A stretch of 64,000 nucleotides of DNA, from NCBI GenBank assembly GCA_034387635.1, contig JAOANU010000031.1, forward strand, positions 62,001 through 126,000, written 5' to 3'. This DNA is from Rhodosporidiobolus odoratus. Its lineage: Eukaryota > Basidiomycota > Microbotryomycetes > Sporidiobolales > Sporidiobolaceae. This document shows, piece after piece, positions 54,953-64,000 of the stretch. The notes under the pieces are model-generated. The model did not search any database and had not been told where the DNA came from. It saw nothing but the letters and a program-made list of their open reading frames with translations. The first letter of the stretch is position 1. Each line of letters opens with the position of its first letter. The translations under genes were made by a program, and so were the position numbers.

Positions 54953-55685
54953 CTGGTGACGGGTAGGGTGGCAAAGGGCGACGAGGAAGGGAAGGTCGTT
55001 CGTGTGCGTGGCACACAAGATCAGCCCGAGGCAGCGTAGGAAAGAGAAGAGATTAGTAGGTGAAGAGCAAGTCACGGCCACCGCTCAGCGGGATAGGAGC
55101 ACTCGGCGCCTCCGCGGATTGGAACGCCCGGCAGAGAAGGACGGGGGCAACATGGGGACAACAAAGCTACGCCTTTCAATCCGTACGCGACGACGTGCTG
55201 CATCGTAGACAGCTGTAAATCCTCCGTCTGCAGTAAGCCGGCCAACCGGACCTAGGGGAGCGAGGGGCCTAATTTACATCGTTGTCGGGGACTTGGAGGA
55301 GCTTCAGTTGCGGGATGCCAGCGGCGCAAGTCGAAGTCGCTGCAGCTTGCGACGTTGACGATGTGAGGCGAGTTTCTTCACGCTCTCGCGACTGCCGGTC
55401 AGCAATGGAGTTGACAGAGGGCGCTACGACATTTAGCCGGAATCTGCTTCAACTTGATGAAGTCCGCCGTTGACGTCGCAGAGACCGAACGCTTGCGACG
55501 AGTCACCTACCACATTCCATCCTACTGACTTAAGTCTATCGCGGTCAGACCTTGTTGTCAACAAGCTCGGCTATTGTCGCAAAGTGTAAGGGTTTCAAAC
55601 CAAGAGAAAGAGCAGGACTCTGCTTCGGTCGCTAGCCATCGCGCAGCGTTGGAGTATCAGTGACGCTTACAAGTCAAGCGAGAGC
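54953..55685. promoter_or_regulatory. divergent promoter region of the unknown gene and DPM2
   Basis: About 730 bp without supported coding sequence. No motif called. Confidence 0.4.
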
Positions 55686-56172
55686 ATGGAGGACCGGACA
55701 CTTGGCGGTACGCCCTTTTTCCTCCTTCTCTCCTCCCACTCTCCACCCTGACTTCGTTTTCTCGCAGGTATCCTCCTGAGCCTCAATATCTGCTTCTTCG
55801 CCTACTACACCCTGTGGACCCTGGCCACCGTACGCTAGTCTCCTCGACCCTCAATACCCCGGTCGATCAACCGCCATTGCCTTTTTCTTCCGCGCTCTCG
55901 CTGATCCATCCTCGTTCACCACTTCCTTCTATCCTTCCTATTGACGTTTATCACCCGTATCCATCCTTTGTCGTCCCTCGGACTGACCTGTGACCTCCGC
56001 CTCACAGCCTCTCCTCCCCACCACCTCCCCCCTTCTCATCCTCTTCCCCCTCTCCCGAGAATGGGCAGTCCGACTCCCCTGTCTCATCCTCCTCCTCGGC
56101 CTTTGCTTCGTCGGCCTAATTACTGGATGTGTCATGGCCGGAACAGCTAGGACGAAAGGCCGAAGTAGGTAG
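55686..56172 (+). CDS. DPM2: dolichol-phosphate mannose synthase regulatory subunit DPM2
   Basis: Three exons (55686-55707, 55768-55829, 56008-56172) give 82 residues, the family length. There are two membrane helices: LLSLNICFFAYYTLWTLATP and LPCLILLLGLCFVGLITGCV. Between them is a short lumenal/cytosolic loop with LFPLSREWAV, and the end is basic (ARTKGRSR). The F-x-Y-Y-T-x-W motif in helix 1 is typical of DPM2, which anchors and stabilises the DPM synthase complex in the ER for GPI anchor, N-glycan and O-mannose synthesis. Confidence 0.85.
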
Positions 56173-56691
56173 TGAGGTGGAAAATGCGAGAGAAGGTGGA
56201 AAGAGAAGGATCGGTGAATCTGTATCGTAGCTAGCACAGCGAAAGACCATCACTTAGCGCGCGAGGTTCGAGTGTACGGCAAAGCTGCACCGTTTGTTTC
56301 CGTAGCATCCTGTTGTTCCGACTCTCCCCGACCCTTTCACCTGGCGATGGAAAGGAAAAGGAGCCGCCAACGTTGCATCGTCGTCAAACACAACAAATGA
56401 AATACAGAACGTTCATCCAATCCGGAGAAAGGGAAAAAAGAGGGCCATGCGGCGCGAAGGGTGAGGAGAAAGGTCGAATGACGTCGCATCCCATACGGAG
56501 CAGAAGAGTCGAAAAACATCGCAAAGGATGAGGAAGGGAGAAAGGGTCCATGTTGCCCATGTGCCTGGGGCTGAAAGTCGAAGATTTAAGTCGAGCGAGA
56601 GAGAGTGTGAAACGATTAGTGAAACAGAAGGGAGACGAGATCCGAAAACAATGGTCGAGTAGAGGCGGGGGGACAAAGGCGAGGGTGAGCA
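56173..56691. other. convergent 3' region
   Basis: GA-rich non-coding sequence between the DPM2 stop and the stop of the next minus-strand gene. Nothing else seen. Confidence 0.45.
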
Positions 56692-58368
56692 TCACTGTCG
56701 CCCTGCCAACCCCATCTGTTGCTGCTGCTGGTACTGATGTTCATGCCTCCTCATCTCCATCTGCTGCTGCACCATCCTAGCCGCCGCCCCGCCTTCTCCT
56801 CCATGGCTTACCGCCGCGCCCATCCCTTGAGGTTCACCGGGGTAAGGCATCTCGTGCGGAGCATGTGACATGGTCGGTCTTGGACCAGGTCCCGGACCAG
56901 GGCGGTACCCCGAAGGTTGGCGGGAAGAAGATCGAGCAGGGAGGGCTTGTTGGTATTGCTGCTGTTGGGTGGGAGCAGGAGGACGACTAGGCTGAGGAGA
57001 CGGGGAGTGTTGCTGAGCTTGCGGTCGGGACTGCTGTCGAGGGGGGTAAGCTTGCTGTTGCTGCTGGTGGTGGTGATGGGGAGGTTGGCCGTGAGGGTAT
57101 TGTTGGGGTGGCTGATGAGGATGAGGTTGTGAGAAGCCCTGAGGCGGCGGCGCGGTGGCTGATCGAGGTGGATGCATGGGCATCGGCGAGCCCCGCGGCT
57201 GAGGCGCAGGGATGGTGCGTTGTCTGGAAGGACTTGGCGGTGCCATTTGCGCGGCTGGCATCCGAGGAGTACGAAGCTTCGCACCCATCCCGCTCTTCTC
57301 GGCGGCCGAGATGATCTCGTCGTCCAATACAGTGAGAGCGGCGCAGATGACGATCCATTCGACCACTGCAGAACGGAGAAAAGTAAGAGGAGAAACAGTG
57401 GAGGGAAGCGAGAAAGAGTGGCAACGCACTGTCTTCGTTACCCTCCCCTAGGGTTTTCCACACAGCTTTCTCTTCATCGCTCTTTCCTGTAATGGCGACC
57501 CTCGTGCCGCCGCCCGTTTCTGGCGGGTTCTTCTGGATGCGGCCAAACTCGATACGCTTGGGCGGGATGAGGTGACCGGCGTAACTGCGTGCAGGAGAGT
57601 TTGAGTTCGTGTTTGGCGGGAAGAAGGGCGGATGTACGCACGCAAAGTAGAAGACAGACCACCAAGCGGCGGTAGGGTTCGGCTTTGACACCTGGAACAG
57701 TGGCTGATCGTCCTGGGCAGAGTCCGGGTTGGGCAGGGTGAGCTTGTAGATCGGGTTCTGCAGCGGTACATGTCAGCAATCTTATTCAGACAGTGTAGCC
57801 TAGAGGAGGCGGAGAGAAGCGTACCTGCAGGAACAAATCAGTCAGTGGATTTCGCTCATCCCCGGCGGGCGAGAAAAATCAGAAGACAGCGGATACTCAC
57901 CTGGATCCCAGTCTGCGAGATGTTCCACCTCAGGTTGCGACTCGCTTCGCATCTGATGTGATTACCCCCTCCGTTCGCACTGCTCCCGTGCGAGGCGCTG
58001 GAAGTTGTACTGCGCAACCCTCCAGACCGATCGGGTGGGAACAGCTTGGCCACGCAGAGGTCGCCCGCTTCCGAAGGCGTCAAGAGGTAGTTCTCCGTGT
58101 TGACGTTCGTGTGGAGGTAGGTGTCTGCACGGGAAGAGGGTGGGACAACTGCATCAATGAACGGATTGATTTCTTTTCTCGTTGCTGGAAAGGGGTCGTA
58201 CAGAGTATTTGGTTTGGGCGACCATTCGGGGTAACGATAAGGGTGGGAAGGTGGTCAGGTACAGGTGGATGGTGTGGGCTGGTAAAGATGGAGTAGACGG
58301 CTGCGAGGGAACGGGGGCGTGAGCGTCTGTTGAGGCGCGGGTATTGCAACGGAATACGCACCGCTCAT
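56692..58368 (-). CDS. conserved fungal protein with Gln/Pro/His-rich tail, function unknown
   Basis: The first exon (58368-) encodes MS plus one base, then a gtgcgt...ctcgcag intron leads into VYSIFTSPHHPPVPDHLPTL. Later exons read TYLHTNVNTENYLLTPSEAG, CEASRNLRWNISQTGIQ, NPIYKLTLPNPDS, PLFQVSKPNPTAAWWSVFYF, AGHLIPPKRIEFGRIQKNP, RVAITGKSDEEKAVWKTLGE and WIVICAALTVLDDEIISAAE. This folded block is followed by a disordered tail (about 57290-56692) with long Gln, His and Pro runs. The folded part looks well conserved and beta-rich, with an AWW motif. I recall no assigned function. The tail could mediate phase separation or transcription-factor contacts; that is speculation. Confidence 0.7.
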
Positions 58369-58684
58369 GCTGTCGAGTGCTAGGTATCGTGTGTGACTAG
58401 TGTATACTGTGTGCGGTTCCTAGTAAGGGTATTTGCAAGCTGAAGTCGAGTTGAAGTCGAGGCTTGATCGGAGAAAGGAGACGAGACAGACGGGCCTGAT
58501 GGGAGTTGTTTGAGCGAGTGAGGAGTGCGGTATAGGTTGCTGTAGATGATCTGATAGGCCTTTCAACCGTGAACGAGCGGTGGTAGACGCAAGTAAAGTT
58601 GAAGCAGTTTAGATCCAGACCTGGTCGACGTCTCGACCCTCAACTCAACCTTGCCCTCCTCCTTCTATTGGAGAGTGTGTGAAT
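58369..58684. promoter_or_regulatory. divergent promoter region
   Basis: 316 bp between the start of the conserved fungal gene and the TFIIA gene. No motif called. Confidence 0.4.
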
Positions 58685-59248
58685 ATGGCTACTGCTGCTG
58701 CTCCTGCTGGTCCACCCGCTGCCACTCCCCTTTACGCTATCTACCGTAGATCAGCGCGAGTCGTGTCCCCTCCTCTTCCTCCTCATCACTCTCGCTCATC
58801 TCCCTCTACAAGCGTACAGACTCGGTTCGAGCCTCGTAGAAGCACTCGACGAACTCATCAATAGCGGTCACATCAACCCTCAACTCGCCTTGCAGACTCT
58901 CAACCAGGTCAGTCTTGCTCTTTCCTCTGTCTCTCCTTCGCTGACTTGGCCTTTCACCAATAGTTTGACAAGAGTGCTGCCGAAGCACTCCAGAAAGAGG
59001 TAAAAGCAAAGGCGACCGTCAAGGCTCACCTCAGCACATACCGTCTATGCGATGAGGAAAGGCTACCTTTTCTTTCTCCGTCAACTGAGTTCGCCTTGTC
59101 CTGATCCGACTTCATCTCCAACATTCAGGTCTGGACCTTCATCCTCGAAAAGCCGACGTTCAAGCTCGAGAACAACGGCGAAACGGTAAACGCCCCGGGC
59201 AAGGTCCGCGTCGTGGCGTGCAAGGCCGCCGATGCGCCCCCGAAGTGA
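58685..59248 (+). CDS. TOA2: transcription factor IIA small (gamma) subunit
   Basis: Four exons (58685-58755, 58820-58907, 58964-59056, 59129-59248) give 123 residues. After a poly-Ala/Pro start the family sequence runs [40 protein letters not shown], then [12 protein letters not shown] and [13 protein letters not shown], ending [19 protein letters not shown]-gamma forms the helical bundle and beta-barrel that stabilise TBP on the TATA region. Two introns are non-canonical: intron 1 must begin with GC (58756, gcgagt) and intron 3 must begin with GA (59057, gaaagg, where gtaagg would be normal). If intron 3 is not spliced the protein is truncated shortly after CDE. The annotation as TFIIA-gamma is secure; the splicing is not. 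Confidence 0.88.
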
Positions 59249-59881
59249 GCTCGTCTCCTTCTTGGCTCCGAGCCTTGACCAGGTTTCATCGAGCGTCCCT
59301 GTGCGCACTTTCTGCCGGTCATGCGACCGCTGACACCGGGTCTCCAGGTGAAGCCGTCTCGACCACGTCGTTGTCCGCCAGTCCCTAGCGTCCAGTATTT
59401 CTACCTGCACCGCACTGTTCGCGCTCGTCGGGTGCGCCGCTTCTTCTGCAAGCGCTCCCCTTGTGTACTACTCCACCACCTCCCTGTGGGTCTCGCATCT
59501 TTTCCCATCGCATCAGCCGTATCAAAAAAGTCTAGTACTGTACCTTCCCCTTTGCAATTCTACCTTTTTTTGCCCTGTAATCTGATCGACCTTATTCGAA
59601 CGTGGCGTGAAGCGGAGCTTCACGCCAAGCCCAGCGATCTTGCCTCCGATGGATCTCCCTCAATCGCGATGCTGCCAGGTCACTGTCCTTGAGGGCCAAG
59701 CGCTTCCAACTAGGCCGGGCGTTGAGGCGGTTGTTTGCAGCGCCTCGGACTTGAGGAATCCGGTCTACGACAGACTCACTGGTTCCTCTTCGGTTACCTA
59801 CCGGGCTGCCTTCCTTGGTCCCGTCTGTTTTCGTCCTCTGTTTTATCGCTTTGGCGCGCTAACTAGACTATATACCGAAAC
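59249..59881. other. intergenic region
   Basis: About 630 bp after the TFIIA gene and before the second 7-TM gene. It includes a perfect 9-bp inverted repeat (gcgtgaagc/gcttcacgc, 59603-59625) that could act as a terminator-like hairpin or be chance. No gene called. Confidence 0.4.
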
Positions 59882-61486
59882 ATGCTAGTGTTCCATTCGG
59901 GCCAGAGTGTGGCAGGACTGCTGGTGAGCCTCGTATTTTCATCATTCATCGGCTTCTCCGACCTGACCATTTTTTCCTTGCAGGCAAGTGGCCTGGCGGA
60001 CCTTCAACCGGGTCAAAACCCCTGCAGTCGGATGCGTCAAGCGCTGTTCAACACACTACGCCCGTCACCGCCCGCTTGCAGAGAAGCCTCGCTGTACGGC
60101 ACTTGTGGCCTCGCCGCCGTGTAAGCCCATCTTTTCTTGCTGCAATCATCAGTGACCGACTTACCCCTGCGTTTTGTCGCAGTTCCCCGATCATAAACGC
60201 CTTCAACCTGGTCGTGAGGTGGAGAAAGGGGTCTTTCTGGTTGTTCCGCCTTCCCAGACGAGCCCCGGGGAGAGGTACGATCTACCTCACCTCATTTTGC
60301 CGTGGACTTTCTTCTTGATGCTCCTAGGTCTAAGTCCGTCCCTCTCGCCTTGTCTCATCCCACTGCTGTCCTCCTGCTTCCTCCTCTGCGGGTCTCGCCT
60401 TTGTTTTCCTTCCTTTCTTCGTGGCTCTACCTTCCAAGTTGTCCGTGTAGTGACCCCTCCTCTGAGCGCAGGTCGTCAAGGTCCGATCTGTGCGCAACCT
60501 CCGCGGTGCAGGTCGCCCGAAAGTAGAGCTGTGGCAGCTGCTAGCTTTGTGAGTCTTGTTTGGAAAACATCGATACTTTTCCTTGCTGACCGAAATATCG
60601 ACGTTGCTGCAGGCTACCAGGGTATACTGCGCTTTCTTTCGCGACCTGGATGCTTGCGAGCACGTGTAGGTCCATACTCACCTTCCACCCCGCGAGCTCT
60701 ATTTTTCCTTCGTACCGCCAAAGTCTTCCTACTCGTAGAACCCGGACTTTTTTCCCTTCGCAGATCTGATTCACATCAAGTCCTTTCAGCAAAGAACCTC
60801 CTGCCCCTGGTACTACAGCGCAACTCGCCTTAACCTACTCGGCATTACCTACCCGATAATGCACACAGCCCTCGTCGTTTTCTTCTCAATCAAGGCGTCG
60901 CAACATTTCGACCTAGCCATCCGCCTGTTCACGTACATCAGTACCACGCTGAAACAAGCCGAGGACAATTGGAACGGGCAGCTGGGGGGACTTCTCGAGT
61001 CTCGAGAGCGCGAATCCGATTGGCGTAGCCTTTCTGACAGAGTGGGGTGCGTCTATCCGGTGCGTCTTACTTCCTTCCTCTATGCACTTCGCTGAGCTAC
61101 GGTCAGACGACCGCACACGCTTCAGCTGGTCCACCCTTACCTGCTGGTTCTGCGGATCGACGGGCCTAGTCATGGGCGTCGTCCTCGCCGTTTTCGCCAC
61201 ACTTTACATTTACGCGCTCCGTGCGCAAACCGTTCGAGCGGGTACGAGCATGTCCCCGACAGGTCGCGCGATTCGAACTACTCGGCGCTGGCTCGTCGTC
61301 ACTACCGTGGCTTTCTCCGTCGTCTTTACCGTTCTCGCCTCGACGTTCCTGCGGATCGCCGCTCTCGGTGACACGGTCTTTACCTCGAGTATTGTCAACA
61401 TGCTCGGAACTGTCCTGTACTCAAACGGGCTTTTCAGCGCTCTCTGCTGGATCCAGCCAAGTAACACCCCTACCTCCTCGGCCTGA
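59882..61486 (+). CDS. seven-transmembrane fungal protein, family unknown (paralog of 7150-9147)
   Basis: Starts MLVFHSGQSVAGLL, with a phase-0 intron immediately after, exactly as in the 7150 gene. Next comes DLQPGQNPCSRMRQALFNTL (compare PKGVNPYVYLRQQV), then NAFNLVVRWRKGSFWLFRL (compare FILRMRNRTFWLARV). Hydrophobic segments follow: LLALLPGYTALSFATWML, LLGITYPIMHTALVVFFSI, GLVMGVVLAVFATLYIYAL, WLVVTTVAFSVVFTVLAST and a final SSIVNMLGTVLYSNGLFSAL. It ends SNTPTSSA, without the long hydrophilic tail of its paralog. A middle loop is acidic and polar (KQAEDNWNGQLGGLLESRER). The membrane topology is receptor-like. Function unknown. Exon borders in 60240-60780 are inferred from matching acceptors and donors. 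Confidence 0.68.
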
Positions 61487-62616
61487 TTCCTGCATCCCCG
61501 TCTCCATCATCCTCCTCATTCGGGCCTTTCACGACCCGCCTATCCAAACCATATCCTGCACTTCCTACCCCGCTTCACGCTCACACTTCCGCCCTCGCAC
61601 AACGAGCAGCAAGAAAGCTTCCCCATCATCCTCGGTTATCGACCTTTTTCCTCTCTCCGTCTCGCCTTCACCTCCTCCTCCTCCTCCTCCTCTCGTAACG
61701 TCTTCTATCCCAGCTCACCAAACGTCACCACCTCCCGCCGCCCTCTCCAAATGTGTGGACCTCCATGACCCACACCGCAACCTCTCCTTCATAAATTTCC
61801 GCTATCCATCCTGGTCTCCTTTCCATAATCATGCTGTCCGAGGTATGTCCGAAGTCCGTCTGGCGTTGGTGGACTCGGAGGGAGGAGGTCGAGATGCAGC
61901 TCGCGTTCCTGTTCGCGTCGAAGGAAAGGCGCCGGAATCGCGGGTTTGAGGGTCAGAACGCATGGGATGGGTAGCGGGGCGACTTGGGTCGGCTCGCCTG
62001 TTCAGAAGGAGGGTTGCGACCCTACTGTCAGACTCAGCGTGAATCAAGAGCCGAGGCTTGAAGTCAAGACGAACAGTGCCGCCGTCGTATGGATTAGTCG
62101 CTACCGGCAATGCTGTAGGGAAGGCCGAGATGGTCCCGGGTACGCTCTGAGGCCAAGAAGAACGGCGTTGGTGTTACGAGGTTGTTGAACGATCGGAATC
62201 AGCGGATGGACGGGGCTGGAGGCGTTCCATGGAGATGATGGGTTATATGATGAGTGTTCAGGGTCAAGTGTGTCCTTGGTGTACAGCAGGCGAGACTAGA
62301 TACGAGAGAGATGGAGAGGAAGAGAAGGACCAATCTTGAAGATGCCCGGACTAGAAGTAAACCCTCGAGTTCTGGTACAATGATTGCCTCGCTATACTTG
62401 GAGTCCTTATCGACAGAGCCGGACCACTGAGTCGGCATGGAACAGCATAGGAACGACTGAACGGGCGCAGGAAACTCGAAATGACCATCTCAAGTGGGCT
62501 ATCTGGCTCGCCCTCTGCTCGAACACACCTGCGCGGGCGAAAGCGATACTGCAGTGTACGTACGTGCCTGCTCCTCCAACAGCATGGTTAGCCGAAACTC
62601 GACCTGCGAGATCAAG
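61487..62616. other. convergent 3' region with CCT microsatellite
   Basis: Contains a (CTC)n run at about 61670-61695. A short coding-like start at about 61830 could not be extended into a gene. No other feature. Confidence 0.4.
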
Positions 62617-64000
62617 CTAAACCCTCCCTTCCCTCATCTCCCTTCCAGCTCCAAGCCTAGTTCCAGCTGCACCATACCCTGCACTCCTTCCACCCCCCTC
62701 GCCAGGTGTAACACCACGCGTTGTGTCTGGGGTCGCGCTGACGCCCATCCCGGCGAGAACTTGCTGCTGTTGCTGCTCGTGACGGCGACGCTGGAATTGC
62801 GCTCGATACTTGCGGCGTTCGTAGGTGACGAGGGCGACGACCTGCGAGAGCGACATATCGTCAGTGTAGACGACACAGGGATTGCCCAGCGATCAGTGAG
62901 AGGAGGGGCGGGAACCGCAGAAAACGCACGATCAACGCCACTGCTGCGACTCCGCCAAACACGCCAAGGCCAATCGGAAGGACCGATAGTGATCTGCCAG
63001 GCAGGACGAACGCCGAAGGCGAGGCAGACGCCGGGATAGCTGAGCCTGAGGCGTCGCTGGCTGCCGTCGGATCAGGGGGAGACGTGGTGCCAGAGGTCGT
63101 GTCAAGGCTGGTCAAAGAGAAGGAAGGCGACGCAGCCTGAGGGGAGGACAAGGCAGGAGGTAGAATGGAAGAAGGGAGCGTCGAGGTACTTGACGAAGGA
63201 ATTGTCCCGTCAGAAGGTTCTGAGTCCAGGCGTCGGGCGATTGACCGACAGAAAGAGAAGGACGCACGACGCCAAAGCAGAAGTGGGCACAAGCGAGAGC
63301 GTCGGAGGCGACGCAGAAGAACGCGAAGCAACTGACGCCGCCGGCGACGGGAGAGGTGATGTCGAAGACACAGCTGCCCGGGAGGTCGAGGTGCTGAGGG
63401 TCCCCATAGCTGCGATTGTCCGTCCTGGCGTGCTGCTCGTCGCCGGAGTTGTCACCTTTGACTGTACCATCTTCTCGCGATGGCGAGAGGTGCTGCTCGC
63501 CTTGGCCTGAGACGTAGATCTCACCGTCGCCCGCGCTGTAGTCGGGGTGGTGGAAGAAAAGAAGTCCCAGCCTGCGCCACCTTGCCGGTCGCCTCCTGCG
63601 TTCTCAACAAGCACTACACCGCGCCCTGTATGGTCCCAGACCGATCCCAGAAACTTCCCTCGATCCTTCGCTCCTGCCTGCGGCTCGTGTTGCTGGCGGT
63701 TGGTGAGGTGCTGCAAGTGGACGTTGGGGTCGACGGTGCGGACGGAGCAGCAAGATCGGTGGTTGGCAGGGAGGCGGAGACGGTGAGAATTTGAGCTGCA
63801 GTCGCGATGTGCGATGGAGTGGCAAGGGAGGAGGAGAAGAAGGAAGAATAGTAGATGTAGCGATATGATGCCTCGCTAGAGGCGAGAGAGAACGAAGTGT
63901 GAACGGTGAATGGTATAGCAGCTAACTAAGAAAGGACTACTTACCTAGAGGCGAGAGAGAACGAAGTGTGAACGGTGAAGAAGAGAAAGGAAAGAAAGGA
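62617..64000 (-). CDS. Ser/Thr-rich single-pass membrane protein, 5' end outside the window (partial)
   Basis: The readable part begins near 63875 (LATPSHIATAAQILTVSASL) and is very rich in Ser, Thr, Pro and Ala, as in a heavily O-mannosylated ectodomain (for example SSTTPTTARATVRSTSQAKA). It crosses an intron near 63300-63230 into EPSDGTIPSSSTSTLPSS, then a membrane helix SVLPIGLGVFGGVAAVALIV and a basic cytosolic tail (YERRKYRAQFQRRRHEQQQQ). The stop is at 62617. This layout matches fungal cell-wall stress sensors of the Mid2/WSC kind, but no WSC cysteine domain is visible, so that is only a possibility. No ATG occurs in 63820-63875, and an intron with acceptor at 63876 and gtaagt donor at 63944 points to upstream exons beyond the right edge. 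Confidence 0.55.
63876..63979. repeat. 35-bp direct repeat at splice boundaries
   Basis: Identical copies at 63876-63910 and 63945-63979 (both start ctagaggcgagagagaacga), 69 bp apart. On the minus strand each copy ends ...cgcctctag; the first reads straight into a gtaagt donor and the second is the acceptor of the same putative 69-nt intron. Confidence 0.75.

Overview
The window is nuclear DNA of a fungus, most likely a basidiomycete red yeast of the Pucciniomycotina (Rhodotorula/Sporobolomyces-like). The sequence is GC-rich. Genes are dense, on both strands and monocistronic. Most are broken by many introns of about 45-110 nt with gtgcgt/gtacgt/gtaagt donors and ctgac/ctaac-like branch sites. 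Recognisable proteins are eukaryotic housekeeping factors. The organism call is inference from gene style and protein resemblance; no search was run.

Layout, left to right: a RING+RRM RNA-binding protein (+, 538-3915); a mitochondrial carnitine carrier (-, 4505-6386); a 7-TM fungal membrane protein (+, 7150-9147); ribosomal protein eS24 (-, 9956-11219); a small membrane protein resembling the serine palmitoyltransferase small subunit (-, 12476-13352); an F-box protein (+, 14690-15856); a C2H2 zinc-finger protein (-, 16389-18881); an unknown disordered protein (+, about 19074-21602); a large-subunit catalase with a DJ-1/PfpI-like tail (-, 21771-25414); the Clp1 polyadenylation factor (+, 26224-28530); an OPT oligopeptide transporter (-, 28998-32819); a very large TPR protein (-, 34248-39285); translation factor eIF1A (+, 40132-40974), followed by a tandem array of its own 3' end (to about 47110); a thaumatin-like secreted protein (-, 47746-49110); a 533-bp element with 32-bp terminal inverted repeats; complex I subunit NDUFA2/B8 (-, 50218-51176); spliceosomal SmE (-, 51491-52406); an unknown protein (-, 53552-54952); DPM2 (+, 55686-56172); a conserved fungal protein (-, 56692-58368); TFIIA small subunit (+, 58685-59248); a second 7-TM protein paralogous to the first (+, 59882-61486); and the 3' part of a Ser/Thr-rich single-pass membrane protein (-, 62617 to the right edge).

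The neighbouring genes do not form a pathway. The outstanding feature is at eIF1A. The gene is joined, inside its third exon, to a 1,227-bp unit carrying the rest of exon 3, the last intron, the 12-nt last exon and about 0.9 kb of downstream DNA. That unit is repeated five times head to tail. The array ends with a diverged version of the same gene tail (stop TAA instead of TGA), which I read as the displaced native 3' end. The arrangement looks like an insertion that carries a replacement 3' end for an essential gene, later amplified by unequal crossing-over. Other points of interest are several non-canonical or extreme gene structures: GC-AG introns, a candidate GA-AG intron in TFIIA, a start codon split by an intron in the catalase, and an ATG-only first exon in eS24.
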